From QQWI01 sp964522015 (GTDB lineage: Bacteria; Bacillota; Clostridia; Peptostreptococcales; Acidaminobacteraceae): a DNA stretch of 64,000 nt. The notes under the pieces are model-generated. The model ran no database searches and had not been told where the DNA came from. It worked only from the letters and a program-made list of their open reading frames with translations. Shown piece after piece: positions 47,947 through 57,000 of the stretch; positions within the stretch are counted from its first letter, which is position 1; each line of letters begins with the position of its first letter. The DNA lies in the NCBI GenBank assembly GCA_964522015.1, contig CAZFST010000003.1, positions 1 through 64,000 on the forward strand, in the 5' to 3' direction. The position numbers and the translations under genes were made by a program.

Positions 47947-49326
47947 ATGGGGCACTCACAAGTCTTTTGTATTGAAGGTGGCTTCCACCGGTATGTGGGA
48001 GCGATTTCAGAAGGACGCTTAGAGCATTTATATGTCTCCTCAATTATAGAGCCTCCCCAGGTGGATCAAATTTATCTGGGGCGGGTTCAAAAGGCCATTC
48101 CCAATCAAAATGCATTCTTTATTGAAATCGGATGGGAGTTGCCTGGCTATCTACAAGGGGCAGATATTGCCCCTAAAGGGGATGGGTCAGCCCTTCAAGA
48201 GGGTGATGCTGTTCTTGTTCAAATCAAACACGAAGCCCATGGTTCAAAGGGGCCAAAGGTTACCAATAAGCTGACCCTCCAAGGTCAGCACATGGTGCTG
48301 CTTGCTGGGGAAAGCAAAGTCCATATCTCCCAAAAGATTAAAGATAAGGCCTGGATCAAAGAGGCTCAGGCCCACTTTAAGGGTAGGGGTGTGATCCTGC
48401 GAACAGAGGCACCCCAAGTGTCCTTTGAGCTTTTAGATCAAGAATACCAAGCCCTGTCCACGGCCGTTGAGGGGTGGCACTGGGGCAAAGAAGGGCAGCT
48501 CTACCAGCCAAAGCCTAGACTCCTTCATCAACAGACCCCGCAGTGGCAAGTTTTTCACCAGTATTTGTTGTCTCTTCCCGGTGCAGTGGCTGCCAAAGGC
48601 ACTCAAAACACCTTTAAGGGCCTCACGCTTGACGACAAAATCAGAGAATTACTGGCTCGGACCCATCAAACCCAAAAGGGATGTGAACTGGTCATCGACC
48701 AACTGGAAGCCCTGACCGCAATTGATGTCAATGGCCGTGCTTATAAGGGCAGTGGCCAGAGTGGTGCCCAAGCTGTGACTGAGATGAACTCTTCGGTGGT
48801 GCCTGATATTTTGAGGCTCATTTCCCTTAGGGATGTGTCGGGGATGATTTTGGTGGACTTTGTGAATATGACCCCTGAGGGTCAAAAAGACATTTTGGAA
48901 ACATTTAAGCAAGGTGCTGATGGGATTGAAGTTAAAGGGTTCACACGGCTAGGGATTTTGGAATTAACCAGAAAGCGCAAGGGTTTGGGGTTGCAAGCCC
49001 GCCTGAGTACCGACACAACTCTGCGGGGGGTGAGGGAGTACAGTGCGCCCTATCTGATTGATCAGATGTTAGTGGAGATTAAAGGGGACCTGTGGGGGGC
49101 GGACGCTTGGCTGGTTGAGGCCAGTGAAGAGGTTTTCCAGACCCTAAAGGCCAATAAGCAGCTTATTGGAGAATTCTTCAGTGACTACAAACCTGAACTT
49201 TATATGAAGCAAGTGCCCGGGTGTGTGAATTATTTATCTGCCCAGCATTATCAAGCCTCCAGGGATTCTGGAAATTTAGGTTTGAATGTTCAGATAAAAA
49301 ACATTGACGTGACCCGTTTATTATGA
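47947..49326 (+). CDS. Ribonuclease G/E family protein without Zn-link
   Basis: The 459-residue protein has an S1 RNA-binding domain (about 35-110; IYLGRVQKAIPNQNAFFIEIG), and RNase E/G catalytic parts with AIDVNGRAYKG and MILVDFVNM supplying the two Mg-binding Asp residues. After LELTRKRKGLGLQARL one expects a CPxCxGxG Zn-link, used for subunit contacts in RNase E/G; none is present here. The C-terminal region is retained. It probably processes rRNA or mRNA 5' ends. The ribosome site before ATG 47947 is poor. Confidence 0.88.
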   Translation: MGHSQVFCIEGGFHRYVGAISEGRLEHLYVSSIIEPPQVDQIYLGRVQKAIPNQNAFFIEIGWELPGYLQGADIAPKGDGSALQEGDAVLVQIKHEAHGSKGPKVTNKLTLQGQHMVLLAGESKVHISQKIKDKAWIKEAQAHFKGRGVILRTEAPQVSFELLDQEYQALSTAVEGWHWGKEGQLYQPKPRLLHQQTPQWQVFHQYLLSLPGAVAAKGTQNTFKGLTLDDKIRELLARTHQTQKGCELVIDQLEALTAIDVNGRAYKGSGQSGAQAVTEMNSSVVPDILRLISLRDVSGMILVDFVNMTPEGQKDILETFKQGADGIEVKGFTRLGILELTRKRKGLGLQARLSTDTTLRGVREYSAPYLIDQMLVEIKGDLWGADAWLVEASEEVFQTLKANKQLIGEFFSDYKPELYMKQVPGCVNYLSAQHYQASRDSGNLGLNVQIKNIDVTRLL

Positions 49327-49332
49327 TATTAT
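49304..49332 (+). promoter_or_regulatory. Promoter of the rplU operon
   Basis: TTGACG (49304-49309), 17 bases, TATTAT (49327-49332) is a near-consensus promoter whose -35 box lies inside the end of the RNase G gene. Confidence 0.75.
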
Positions 49333-49338
49333 TCTAAT

Positions 49339-49421
49339 CTGTGAAGCCGCGCAAATCGGGTCGAAACATTTGTAAAAATGTACCTGGACTTTGGCGAGAT
49401 TTTATTTGAGGAGGTGCTCAA
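49339..49421 (+). ncRNA. Ribosomal protein L21 leader
   Basis: The 5' leader between the predicted start point and rplU contains GTGAAGCCGCGCAAATCGGG and an ACATTTGTAAAAATGT hairpin, followed by GAGGAGGTGC at the ribosome site. Firmicutes carry a structured L21 leader at this position that is thought to bind the protein for feedback control. I assign it from position and general pattern; a covariance-model search would settle it. Confidence 0.6.
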
Positions 49422-49733
49422 ATGTACGCAATTATCGAAACTGGTGGTAAACAATACCGCGTTCAAGAAGGCGATGTTCTTTTTATTGAAAAGCTTGGTC
49501 TTGAAGCTGGTGAAACGGTGAACTTTGACAAAGTATTAGCTGTATCGAGCGACAATGGTTTAACTGTTGGCGCACCATACGTAGCTGGTGCTACTGTCGC
49601 TGCTGCTGTCTTGAAAGAAGGCAAAGCAAAGAAAGTCTTAATGATGAGATACAAATCAAAAAAAGACTCTAGAGTTAAACGTGGTCATCGACAGCCTTAT
49701 ACGCAAGTTAAAATTGAAAGTATTTCTCTATAA
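49422..49733 (+). CDS. 50S ribosomal protein L21
   Basis: The 103-residue protein has the L21 start MYAIIETGGKQYRVQEGD and the conserved end KRGHRQPYTQVKIESI. It binds 23S rRNA in the large subunit. It is first of the rplU-prp-rpmA operon, the usual Firmicute order. Confidence 0.98.
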   Translation: MYAIIETGGKQYRVQEGDVLFIEKLGLEAGETVNFDKVLAVSSDNGLTVGAPYVAGATVAAAVLKEGKAKKVLMMRYKSKKDSRVKRGHRQPYTQVKIESISL

Positions 49734-49738
49734 TAGAG

Positions 49739-50074
49739 ATGACAAAAGTTTACTTGTATAAACGGGAAGGCCATTTCTCGGGATTTGAGTTTGACGGACA
49801 TGCGTATTTTGATGAGATTGGTTCTGACATAGTGTGCGCTGCGGTGTCCATTTTGTCGCAAACCTGCGTCAATTCGTTTTACGAATTACTCAATATAGAT
49901 GTGGCGCTTTATGAAGATGAAGAAGAAGGCTTTCTCAAAGTAGATTTGCCTGAGACTTTATCTACAGATCAATATGATCGAACTGATTTGCTAATTGGGC
50001 AGATGGTTATCGGCCTAAAAGGCATCGCTGATATGTATCCCGAACATGTTACTATTGAAACGAGGGAGGTGTAG
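49739..50074 (+). CDS. Ribosomal-processing cysteine protease Prp
   Basis: The 111-residue protein (YsxB family) carries GHAYFDEIGSDIVCAAVS, giving the catalytic pair His21 and Cys33. Prp removes the N-terminal extension of L27 in Firmicutes. The L27 encoded next has such an extension, and the gene sits between rplU and rpmA as usual. No proper Shine-Dalgarno is seen beyond TAGAGATG, so coupling with rplU is likely. Confidence 0.95.
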   Translation: MTKVYLYKREGHFSGFEFDGHAYFDEIGSDIVCAAVSILSQTCVNSFYELLNIDVALYEDEEEGFLKVDLPETLSTDQYDRTDLLIGQMVIGLKGIADMYPEHVTIETREV

Positions 50075-50078
50075 CGGG

Positions 50079-50360
50079 ATGATGAGATTTAATTTGCAGT
50101 TTTTCGCCTCTAAAAAGGGCGTAGGTTCTTCTAAAAATGGACGTGACAGTGCTTCTAAACGCCTTGGCGTTAAGCGTGCTGATGGACAATTCGTGAGTGG
50201 CGGTAGCATTTTGGTGCGCCAAAGAGGCACAAAAGTCCACCCTGGTAATAACGTTGGTATTGGCGGCGACGATACGTTGTTTGCTAAAATTGATGGCGTT
50301 GTTAAATTCGAACGTAAAGGCAAAGACAGAAAACAAGTCAGTGTCTACGCGAGCGTCTAA
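50079..50360 (+). CDS. 50S ribosomal protein L27 with Prp-cleavable extension
   Basis: ATG 50079 (or 50082) follows GGGAGGTG. The 93-residue protein begins MMRFNLQFFASKKG; LQFF-ASKKG is the Prp cleavage motif, so mature L27 starts at Ala. L27 lies near the peptidyl-transferase centre. KKGVGSSKNGRDSASKRLG is the family signature. Confidence 0.97.
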   Translation: MMRFNLQFFASKKGVGSSKNGRDSASKRLGVKRADGQFVSGGSILVRQRGTKVHPGNNVGIGGDDTLFAKIDGVVKFERKGKDRKQVSVYASV

Positions 50361-50379
50361 CCCAGATTAAACGAGAGCG

Positions 50380-50436
50380 AAAAGTCCATCAATGGGATTT
50401 TCCTACGGGAAATCCTTTGAGGGACTTTTGTTTTTT
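50380..50436 (+). terminator. rplU-prp-rpmA terminator
   Basis: AAAAGTCC (50380-50387) pairs with GGACTTTT (50422-50429), with an inner stem GGATTTTCC/GGGAAATCC, and GTTTTTTG follows. A nearly palindromic copy of the inner stem, ATGGGATTTTCC-TAGG-and complement, recurs at 50443-50468. Confidence 0.8.
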
Positions 50437-50523
50437 GTTTAGATGGGATTTTCCTAGGAAAAATCCATAGAAGACCTTAAAGAGGTAGCTCTTTGGTTGC
50501 CGCGAGTTTTGTTAGTTTAGTAT

Positions 50524-50612
50524 GGGGTATCTGTCCCTATCAGCGAGGCAAAATTGGCTGCAGCCAAAGCGAAAAGGGCCTGCGTTAGACAGGCGTATGC
50601 ACAGCCGGTGCA
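50524..50612 (+). other. Four hairpins in the obg leader
   Basis: Four short stems follow one another before obg: GGG-TATCTGT-CCC (50525-50537), the perfect palindrome TTGGCTGCAGCCAA (50554-50567), GCCTG-CGTTAGA-CAGGC (50578-50594) and TGCAC-AGCCG-GTGCA (50598-50612). None is followed by a T run. The region is open in the obg frame but the ribosome site is at 50647, so it looks like a structured leader. Confidence 0.5.
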
Positions 50613-50646
50613 CGATTGTAGTTGTTATGTGAAAGTAGGTGTTAAC

Positions 50647-51927
50647 ATGTTTGTAGATCACGCTAAGATATACGTAAAAGCAGGTAAGGGTGGCAACGGT
50701 GTTGTTTCTTACCGTAAGGAAAAGTATGTACCAGCAGGGGGACCTGATGGTGGTAACGGCGGTAAAGGTGGCAGTGTTATTATCAAAGTAGATAGTGGCA
50801 TGAGAACCCTAATGGACTTCCGTTATAAGACAAAATACGAAGCACAGAATGGCGACGATGGTGGCAGAAAACGGTGCTCTGGTAGCGACGGTAAAAACCT
50901 GACCATCTTAGTGCCACCAGGAACCATTGTTCGTGATGTTAAGACCGGTGTTATCCTTGCTGACATGACAGTGGACGGCGAGAAAAAAGTCCTTGTACGT
51001 GGCGGTAACGGCGGTAGAGGTAACCTAGAATTTAAAACCTCTATTAGACAGGCACCAAGTTTTGCAGAAGCAGGTTTTAAGGGTGATGAGCGAGAAATCG
51101 AACTAGAACTTAAAATGATTGCTGACGTTGGCCTAGTTGGTTACCCGAATGTGGGCAAATCAACCTTCTTGTCAGTTGTAACAAAAGCTAAGCCTAAAAT
51201 TGCAAACTACCACTTCACAACCATCACACCAAACCTTGGTGTGGTTGAAATGGTTCGTGGTAAGTCTTTTGTTATGGCAGATATTCCGGGCCTTATTGAA
51301 GGTGCTTCTGAAGGGGTTGGTTTAGGCCATGATTTCTTAAGACACGTTGAGCGTACCCGTTTGTTAATCCATGTGGTTGATATATCCGGTACTGAAGGTC
51401 GGGATCCAATTGAAGATTTCGAACAAATCAATAAAGAATTAACCCTCTATAATGATAAATTAGCCAGTAGACCAATGATTGTGGTTGGTAATAAGATGGA
51501 CATGGTTTATGACCACGACCAATTAGAGGCTTTTAAAAAGCATATCGAAAGTAAAGGCTTGCGCCTGTTCTTAATCTCTGCAGCAACCCAAAAGGGTCTT
51601 GATGACATGATGCTTTATGTTACAGAGAAGTTGGACGAAATCCCTGTTGAGCCATTTGTTGAACTCTTTGATATTGATGCCCTTGAAGCTATGGAGAAGA
51701 AAAATCCATTTGAAATACGCATCCGTTTGGAAGATGATGTTTATGTCCTTGAAGGGGAGGGTATAGAGCGGTTAATGTACTCAACCAACTTTGACGACTA
51801 CGAAAGTTTACGACGCTTTGAAGGGTATCTTAGAAAGCGTGAGACTTTCAAAAGACTCCGTGAAATGGGTATTGAAGAAGGTCAGACCGTTCGTATCCTG
51901 ACTTACGAGTTTGAATTCTACGATTGA
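50647..51927 (+). CDS. GTPase Obg
   Basis: ATG 50647 is used because the family starts MFVDHAKIYVKAGKGG; earlier in-frame codons lie in the leader. The 426-residue protein has the glycine-rich Obg domain (1-158), a GTPase domain with G1 GYPNVGKST (about 166-174), G3 DIPG, G4 NKMD (about 280) and a C-terminal OCT domain (about 345-426). It binds the 50S subunit during assembly and links growth to ppGpp levels. Confidence 0.97.
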   Translation: MFVDHAKIYVKAGKGGNGVVSYRKEKYVPAGGPDGGNGGKGGSVIIKVDSGMRTLMDFRYKTKYEAQNGDDGGRKRCSGSDGKNLTILVPPGTIVRDVKTGVILADMTVDGEKKVLVRGGNGGRGNLEFKTSIRQAPSFAEAGFKGDEREIELELKMIADVGLVGYPNVGKSTFLSVVTKAKPKIANYHFTTITPNLGVVEMVRGKSFVMADIPGLIEGASEGVGLGHDFLRHVERTRLLIHVVDISGTEGRDPIEDFEQINKELTLYNDKLASRPMIVVGNKMDMVYDHDQLEAFKKHIESKGLRLFLISAATQKGLDDMMLYVTEKLDEIPVEPFVELFDIDALEAMEKKNPFEIRIRLEDDVYVLEGEGIERLMYSTNFDDYESLRRFEGYLRKRETFKRLREMGIEEGQTVRILTYEFEFYD

Positions 51928-52005
51928 TCATAGTCCTATGCTAATTGATACCACTATGGATTAATCCCCATGGTTAGGCTGTTTTTCTATAAAATGAGGT
52001 GACAT

Positions 52006-52332
52006 ATGTTAACTGGTAAACAAAGAAGTTATCTAAAAGGTTTGGCTAACCCCCTTAAACCTGTGATTCAAATAGGCAAAGAAGGTATTACCCCAGCATT
52101 GATCGATCAAGTGGCAGAAACCATTGCCAAGCGTGAACTGGTTAAAGTAAACGTCCTTGAGAGCTGCGACATTGAAATCAACGAAGCGGCAAGCACGGTT
52201 GCTGGTCGTACACAAAGTGAATTTGTTCAAGCCATAGGCAGAAAATTTGTCATTTACAAGCGAAACAATAAGAATCCAGTGATTGAGTTGCCAAAGCCAC
52301 CGAAAGCGCCTAGACGCTCGACGATTCTTTAA
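52006..52332 (+). CDS. YhbY family RNA-binding protein
   Basis: The 108-residue protein matches the CRM-domain YhbY family: LTGKQRSYLKGLANPLKPVIQIGKEG (first part LTGKQRSYLKGLA) at the start, then a GxxG-like loop and a fold like IF3-C. It associates with pre-50S particles. A short Lys/Pro-rich tail (ELPKPPKAPRR) follows the domain. It lies between obg and nadD as in many Firmicutes. Confidence 0.93.
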   Translation: MLTGKQRSYLKGLANPLKPVIQIGKEGITPALIDQVAETIAKRELVKVNVLESCDIEINEAASTVAGRTQSEFVQAIGRKFVIYKRNNKNPVIELPKPPKAPRRSTIL

Positions 52333-52340
52333 GCTACCCG

Positions 52341-52961
52341 ATGAAAACCGGTATTATGGGCGGAACCTTCGATCCAATTCACATTGGACATTTGTTTTTA
52401 GCACATGAAGCGCTGCAAGTCTTTGGACTTGACCGGGTGATTTTTATACCCTCTGGACTAGGTCCCCATAAAAAGCGTCAAAATACGGCTGACAAACACC
52501 ACCGTTTTGACATGGTGGCTGCAGCAGTTAAACATGAACCTAAATTTGAAGTGTCTTCCCTTGAAATTGATAGGGAAGGCTATAGTTACGCCATTGATAC
52601 TTTGGAGAGCTTAAAAACTCTATACCCAAGTGATGAATTTTTCTTTATCACCGGTGCAGATTCTTTTTTAACCATTGAATCTTGGAAAGACTACGATTTA
52701 TTGCTTAGCAAGATGGCTTTTGTGGCGGCTTATCGCCCAGAGGCCCATTATGCTCAGCAAGAATTGATGTTAAAACTAGAAACATTGGTTAGTCGTCTCA
52801 GTGAAACCTACGGGGCTAACATCAAGATACTGCAGTTAATTGGACTGGATGTTTCATCAACAGTGATCCGTGAGCGGATAGCCAATCACCAACAGGTCAA
52901 TTATCTTGTGCCTGAAGGGGTTTTAGAAATTATCAAGGAACGTGGTCTTTATGAAGTCTGA
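52341..52961 (+). CDS. Nicotinate-mononucleotide adenylyltransferase
   Basis: The 206-residue enzyme joins ATP to nicotinate mononucleotide in NAD synthesis. GGTFDPIHIGHLF at residues 6-18 carries the HxGH nucleotidyltransferase motif and VSSTVIRERI (about 173-182) is the ISSTxxR motif. It starts eight bases after yhbY and its end overlaps yqeK by 11 bases. Confidence 0.96.
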   Translation: MKTGIMGGTFDPIHIGHLFLAHEALQVFGLDRVIFIPSGLGPHKKRQNTADKHHRFDMVAAAVKHEPKFEVSSLEIDREGYSYAIDTLESLKTLYPSDEFFFITGADSFLTIESWKDYDLLLSKMAFVAAYRPEAHYAQQELMLKLETLVSRLSETYGANIKILQLIGLDVSSTVIRERIANHQQVNYLVPEGVLEIIKERGLYEV

Positions 52962-53532
52962 TCAAATGGTTGCCATAGAAAAGTATCTTCAAGCCCATAT
53001 GAAACCCAGTCGCTTGTCCCACACTAGTGGTGTGGTGGCCTTGGCTGAGAAGCTGGCTAAGATTCACGGGGAATCCACAGAAAAGGCAAAACTCGCTGCA
53101 TTACTCCACGATATCGCGAAAGCTTACAATAAGCATCAAATTGAAGAGGCACTGGAGCACTATCAGTTAGAAGATCCCTATTTGAAAAAGAATCCTTTCT
53201 TAGCCCATGGGGAAATCGGTGCTAGATTAGCCACCGAAAAATTTGCAATCCACGATACTGACATTTTGAATGCCATACGCTACCATACTTATGGTAGACG
53301 GGGTATGTCACCCCTGGAGCAAATTATCTACCTGGCAGATTACTGCGAAGAAGGCCGAGATTTTGACGGTGTTTCAAAGCTCCGCCAAAAGGCACTGGAA
53401 AACTTGGATAAAGCCATGTTCCATGCCAGCGTCAGTACAATTAAACATTTGATGGCTTCTGAAGCCATCGTGCACCCAAATGCTTTGGAAGTGTACAATG
53501 AATGGCTAGAACGCCATAAGGAGACAAAATGA
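52951..53532 (+). CDS. YqeK family HD-domain hydrolase
   Basis: ATG 52951 is taken as start; GTG 52942 is possible. The 193-residue protein has an HD domain with HTSGV, LLHDIAKAYN and YHTYGR motifs. YqeK proteins split diadenosine tetraphosphate into two ADP. The gene overlaps nadD and ends four bases into rsfS, so nadD-yqeK-rsfS are translated together. Confidence 0.94.
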   Translation: MKSDQMVAIEKYLQAHMKPSRLSHTSGVVALAEKLAKIHGESTEKAKLAALLHDIAKAYNKHQIEEALEHYQLEDPYLKKNPFLAHGEIGARLATEKFAIHDTDILNAIRYHTYGRRGMSPLEQIIYLADYCEEGRDFDGVSKLRQKALENLDKAMFHASVSTIKHLMASEAIVHPNALEVYNEWLERHKETK

Positions 53533-53888
53533 ACTACGATAAGGATATGACATTAGCCATCGCGACAATTCTCGATGACAATAAAGGCGAAGATATTGTA
53601 ATTTTAGACGTTAGAGGGCAATCAAATCTAACTGATTTTATTGTCATCGCAACTGGTTTAAATGATCGACATGCGGCAGCACTTGCTGACCATGTTGAAC
53701 ATGAGCTATTCAAAAGCGGCGTTGTTGTCCATCACAAAGAGGGTCACAGAGCTGGTGATTGGGTTGTTCTTGACTACGTGGATGTGATTGTTCACGTATT
53801 TAACGAAGAAAAGCGCCGTTACTATGATTTAGAGCAACTTTGGGTTGATGCAGCACGGATTGAGCCTAAGTTTTTAAAGGTTAACTAA
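53529..53888 (+). CDS. Ribosomal silencing factor RsfS
   Basis: The 119-residue protein (RsfS/YbeB family) contains LTDFIVIATGLNDRHAAALADHVE and GDWVVLDYVDVIVHVF, the family signatures. It binds L14 and stops subunit joining when nutrients are short. It is last in the housekeeping block. Confidence 0.96.
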   Translation: MNYDKDMTLAIATILDDNKGEDIVILDVRGQSNLTDFIVIATGLNDRHAAALADHVEHELFKSGVVVHHKEGHRAGDWVVLDYVDVIVHVFNEEKRRYYDLEQLWVDAARIEPKFLKVN

Positions 53889-53925
53889 GCATTGGCAAGT
53901 AGTTTCATCTAAGAGATTTTCACAG

Positions 53926-53960
53926 GATTCACGGGGCAGTTGCTCTGTGAATCTTTTTGT
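53926..53960 (+). terminator. Terminator at the end of the housekeeping block
   Basis: GATTCAC (53926-53932) pairs with GTGAATC (53947-53953) and is followed by TTTTTGTTTTTTT. It separates rsfS from the Rhs island. Confidence 0.85.
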
Positions 53961-54098
53961 TTTTTTGCACTTGATTGAATGATCTGCTTTTGCCATTGAA
54001 AACAGATAAGTTTATGTAATCTAAATCGGGGTATACACTAAAAAGTTCGATTGGATAATTCAATCCATTTATAGAATTGTTTCACAAGGAGGTTTAAA

Positions 54099-57000
54099 AT
54101 GGTTAAACGAATCACCGTTAAACGCTTCGTATCCCTTCTCCTTATCGCTGCTCTACTTTTCACAACAACTTATGGGGCTGGTCTACCTATAACTATACCC
54201 AAAGTCACAGCAAACACCTCTGCTGAATTACCAGTACCAATCTCTAAAACTGTAGAAAACAGCCCCAATAGTGAACAGAATAAAAATTATCCGTTTATCA
54301 GAAACGATGGTCAAATTGATAAGCGTGTGGCTTATTACTACGAAAACAGTGGTTCAAGCGTCTATATTGGGAAAAACGGCGATTTAACGTATGATATTTA
54401 TCGCCTAAGTAGTACGGAAAGCAAAGATATAAAAAGCAAAGAAAAAGATATTAACCGCAAAGGCAACGTCATTGAAGAAAAATTCATTGGTGGCCACGTG
54501 AAAGCCATACTACCCAATGAGTTGGTACAGTCCGAGAAAAATTACTTTATTGGGAATGAAAAAGCAGACTGGGTGATTGGCGGTTGGCAAGCGACATCAC
54601 TTAGTTTGGGAGAAGTCTATAACGGCATTGATGTCACACTAACTGTACGTGACCAGTTTGTAGAAAAAACATTTACAGTCGCGCCTGGCAGTGCACCAGA
54701 TGTAATTCGTATGAAAGTATCTGGGAGTTCTGAACTTACATTATCTAAAGATGGTTCTTTAACACTTGAAAAAGGCGAACAAAAGATTGGACTTTCAAAA
54801 CCATATGCTTATCAAATAGTAGATGGTGAAAAAAAATCAGTTGATATTGGCAATCAAATTATAGATAAAACTTATTGCTTTGATATTGGTAGCTATAACC
54901 ATAGTCTGCCACTTGTTATTGACCCTATTTTGACTGCCACTTATATAAGTGGGTCATCAGCTTATGTTAAACCTTCCAGTTCGGTTCTAGACAAAGATGG
55001 CAACGTTTATGTAACGGGTAGCGTAACGAGTACTGTTTTTCCAACAACAATAGGTGCCTATGACACAACGAACAACGGTTATTACGATGTGTTTATCAGT
55101 AAATATGATCATAATATGACGCAGCTATTAGCTTCAACCTATATAGGGGGATCCTCAGCTGATTACAGCTATGATATTGGAATGCTTTCAATGGGCGATG
55201 TCGTGATAGTGGGTAAAAGTGATAGTGCTATGTACCCTGTAACATCGGGTGCTTATCAAACAAAACTAGCTGGAAAATCTGATGCGATTATTACGCGCCT
55301 GAATTCAAATTTGACAACCCTAAGTGCCTCGACTTTTATAGGCTCCACCGGTAGCGATTTGGGTAGGTCACTGGAAGTGCAGAGTAATGGTGTAATAGTC
55401 ATTGTTGGTGAAGGGGCAAAAGGATTTCCAACAAGTAGTGATGCCTATAAAACAACCATTCCAGGCAACACTGATGTGGTGGTATTCAAGATGAAAGACG
55501 ATTTAACTACCTTAACACGCTCTACCTATATTGGTGCGTTTGGTGGTTTCGAGTTTCCAAGGGATCTTGTTATTGGTAAAACGGGTGATATTTTTATTGC
55601 TGGTAGAGCAACAAACAATGATTATCCCACAACAACTGGCGTATTTCAATCGAAATTTGGTGGCGCTTATGACACATTCGTTAGCCGATTAGATGGTAAC
55701 TTAACTACACTGGTTGCATCTACTTATATCGGTGGAACTGGTTATGAAGATGTCGGTGGTATAACACTCGGAAAATTAGGTACGATTATAGTATCCGGTG
55801 ATACAAATTCAACTAATTTCCCAGTTACTTCAAATGCCTATCGTAGCACAATTGTTGGTGGCTATGATGCTTATGTTATTGAATTAAGTGATGATTTAGT
55901 GACACAAGTTTATGGTACTTATATTGGTAGCACTGGCACAGATGATATTAACGACATAGCAATTGATCAGGCCGGTTATTTGCATTTGGCTGGGGCGACG
56001 AATTCTACAAGTTTTCAAATTACAACTGATGCATATGACAGTACACTAGTTGGGAACGAAGGATTTTACACCATACTAGACAAAGAGCAAGCGACCCTCT
56101 TAAGTTCAACTTTTTTAGGTGGCACATCAAGTGATGATGCGACAAATCTACTGTTAGACGCTAACGGTTTTACCTATGTTTTTGGAGAAACAATGTCGAT
56201 GAGTGCCTTCCCTGTGACATCAAACGCTTATCGGAATCACGGTTGGGGTGCTTATGGTGCGATTTTCACTCGGCCACTTACAGGTGATGCAACCAGTGAA
56301 TACATTCGCGATGTAGATGCCTCCATTAGAGATGGTGAACAAGAACCAGGTCCCATTGCAAAAAACTTAGGTGCCTATACTTCAAGCATTGATTTGTTGA
56401 CCTTAAATGGAGGCGTTTCATTCGGGTTTTCAATTAATTACCATTCGTTACTTTTGAAAAATGGTTCTATGGGACTTGGTTGGCGCCACAATTATGAATT
56501 AGAAATTGGTGATGTGAGTTCAGGTGGTTTGGAACTGAATATCGATAAAAATACAAAGATGCACTTTCTAAAATCGGACTTGAACACCTTTGTGGGCGCA
56601 GAAGATTCCAACCGCAACATTAAAATTGAAAAACAGCAAGATAATAGTTTTGTCATGACAACGGGTGACTTTTCTACCTATACTTTTAATGCTTCAAAGC
56701 AACTGACACAAATAGCCCATAAATATGGACAAGCCATAGTTGTCAGTCGCGATGCTAACGGTCGCGCCGAATATGTCACGGATGATATCACAGGCAAATA
56801 CCTTAAGTTAACATACGATAGTAATGGTAAACTCAGTGCTGTTTCTGACAGTGCCAGTAGAACTGTCAGTTTTTCGTATGCAAACAATCTACTACAAACC
56901 ATCACAGATGCCAATAGTAAGGTGTGGGGGTTCTCTTATACAGCGAATAATAAACTGGAAAAGCTACTGGATCCTGATAGCAAACAAGTTTATAAAGTCA

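Noticed and set aside
50554..50646. N-terminal extension of Obg
   Set aside because: The extra 31 codons lie in hairpin-forming leader DNA and the family starts at the ATG at 50647.
54049..54066. Inverted repeat GATTG-GATAATT-CAATC before the Rhs gene
   Set aside because: The arms are only five bases and AT-rich; it could easily be chance.
56678..56914. Minus-strand 78-codon frame repeated identically at 61315-61551
   Set aside because: Both copies are antisense shadows of the same duplicated YD-core DNA; identity follows from the duplication.
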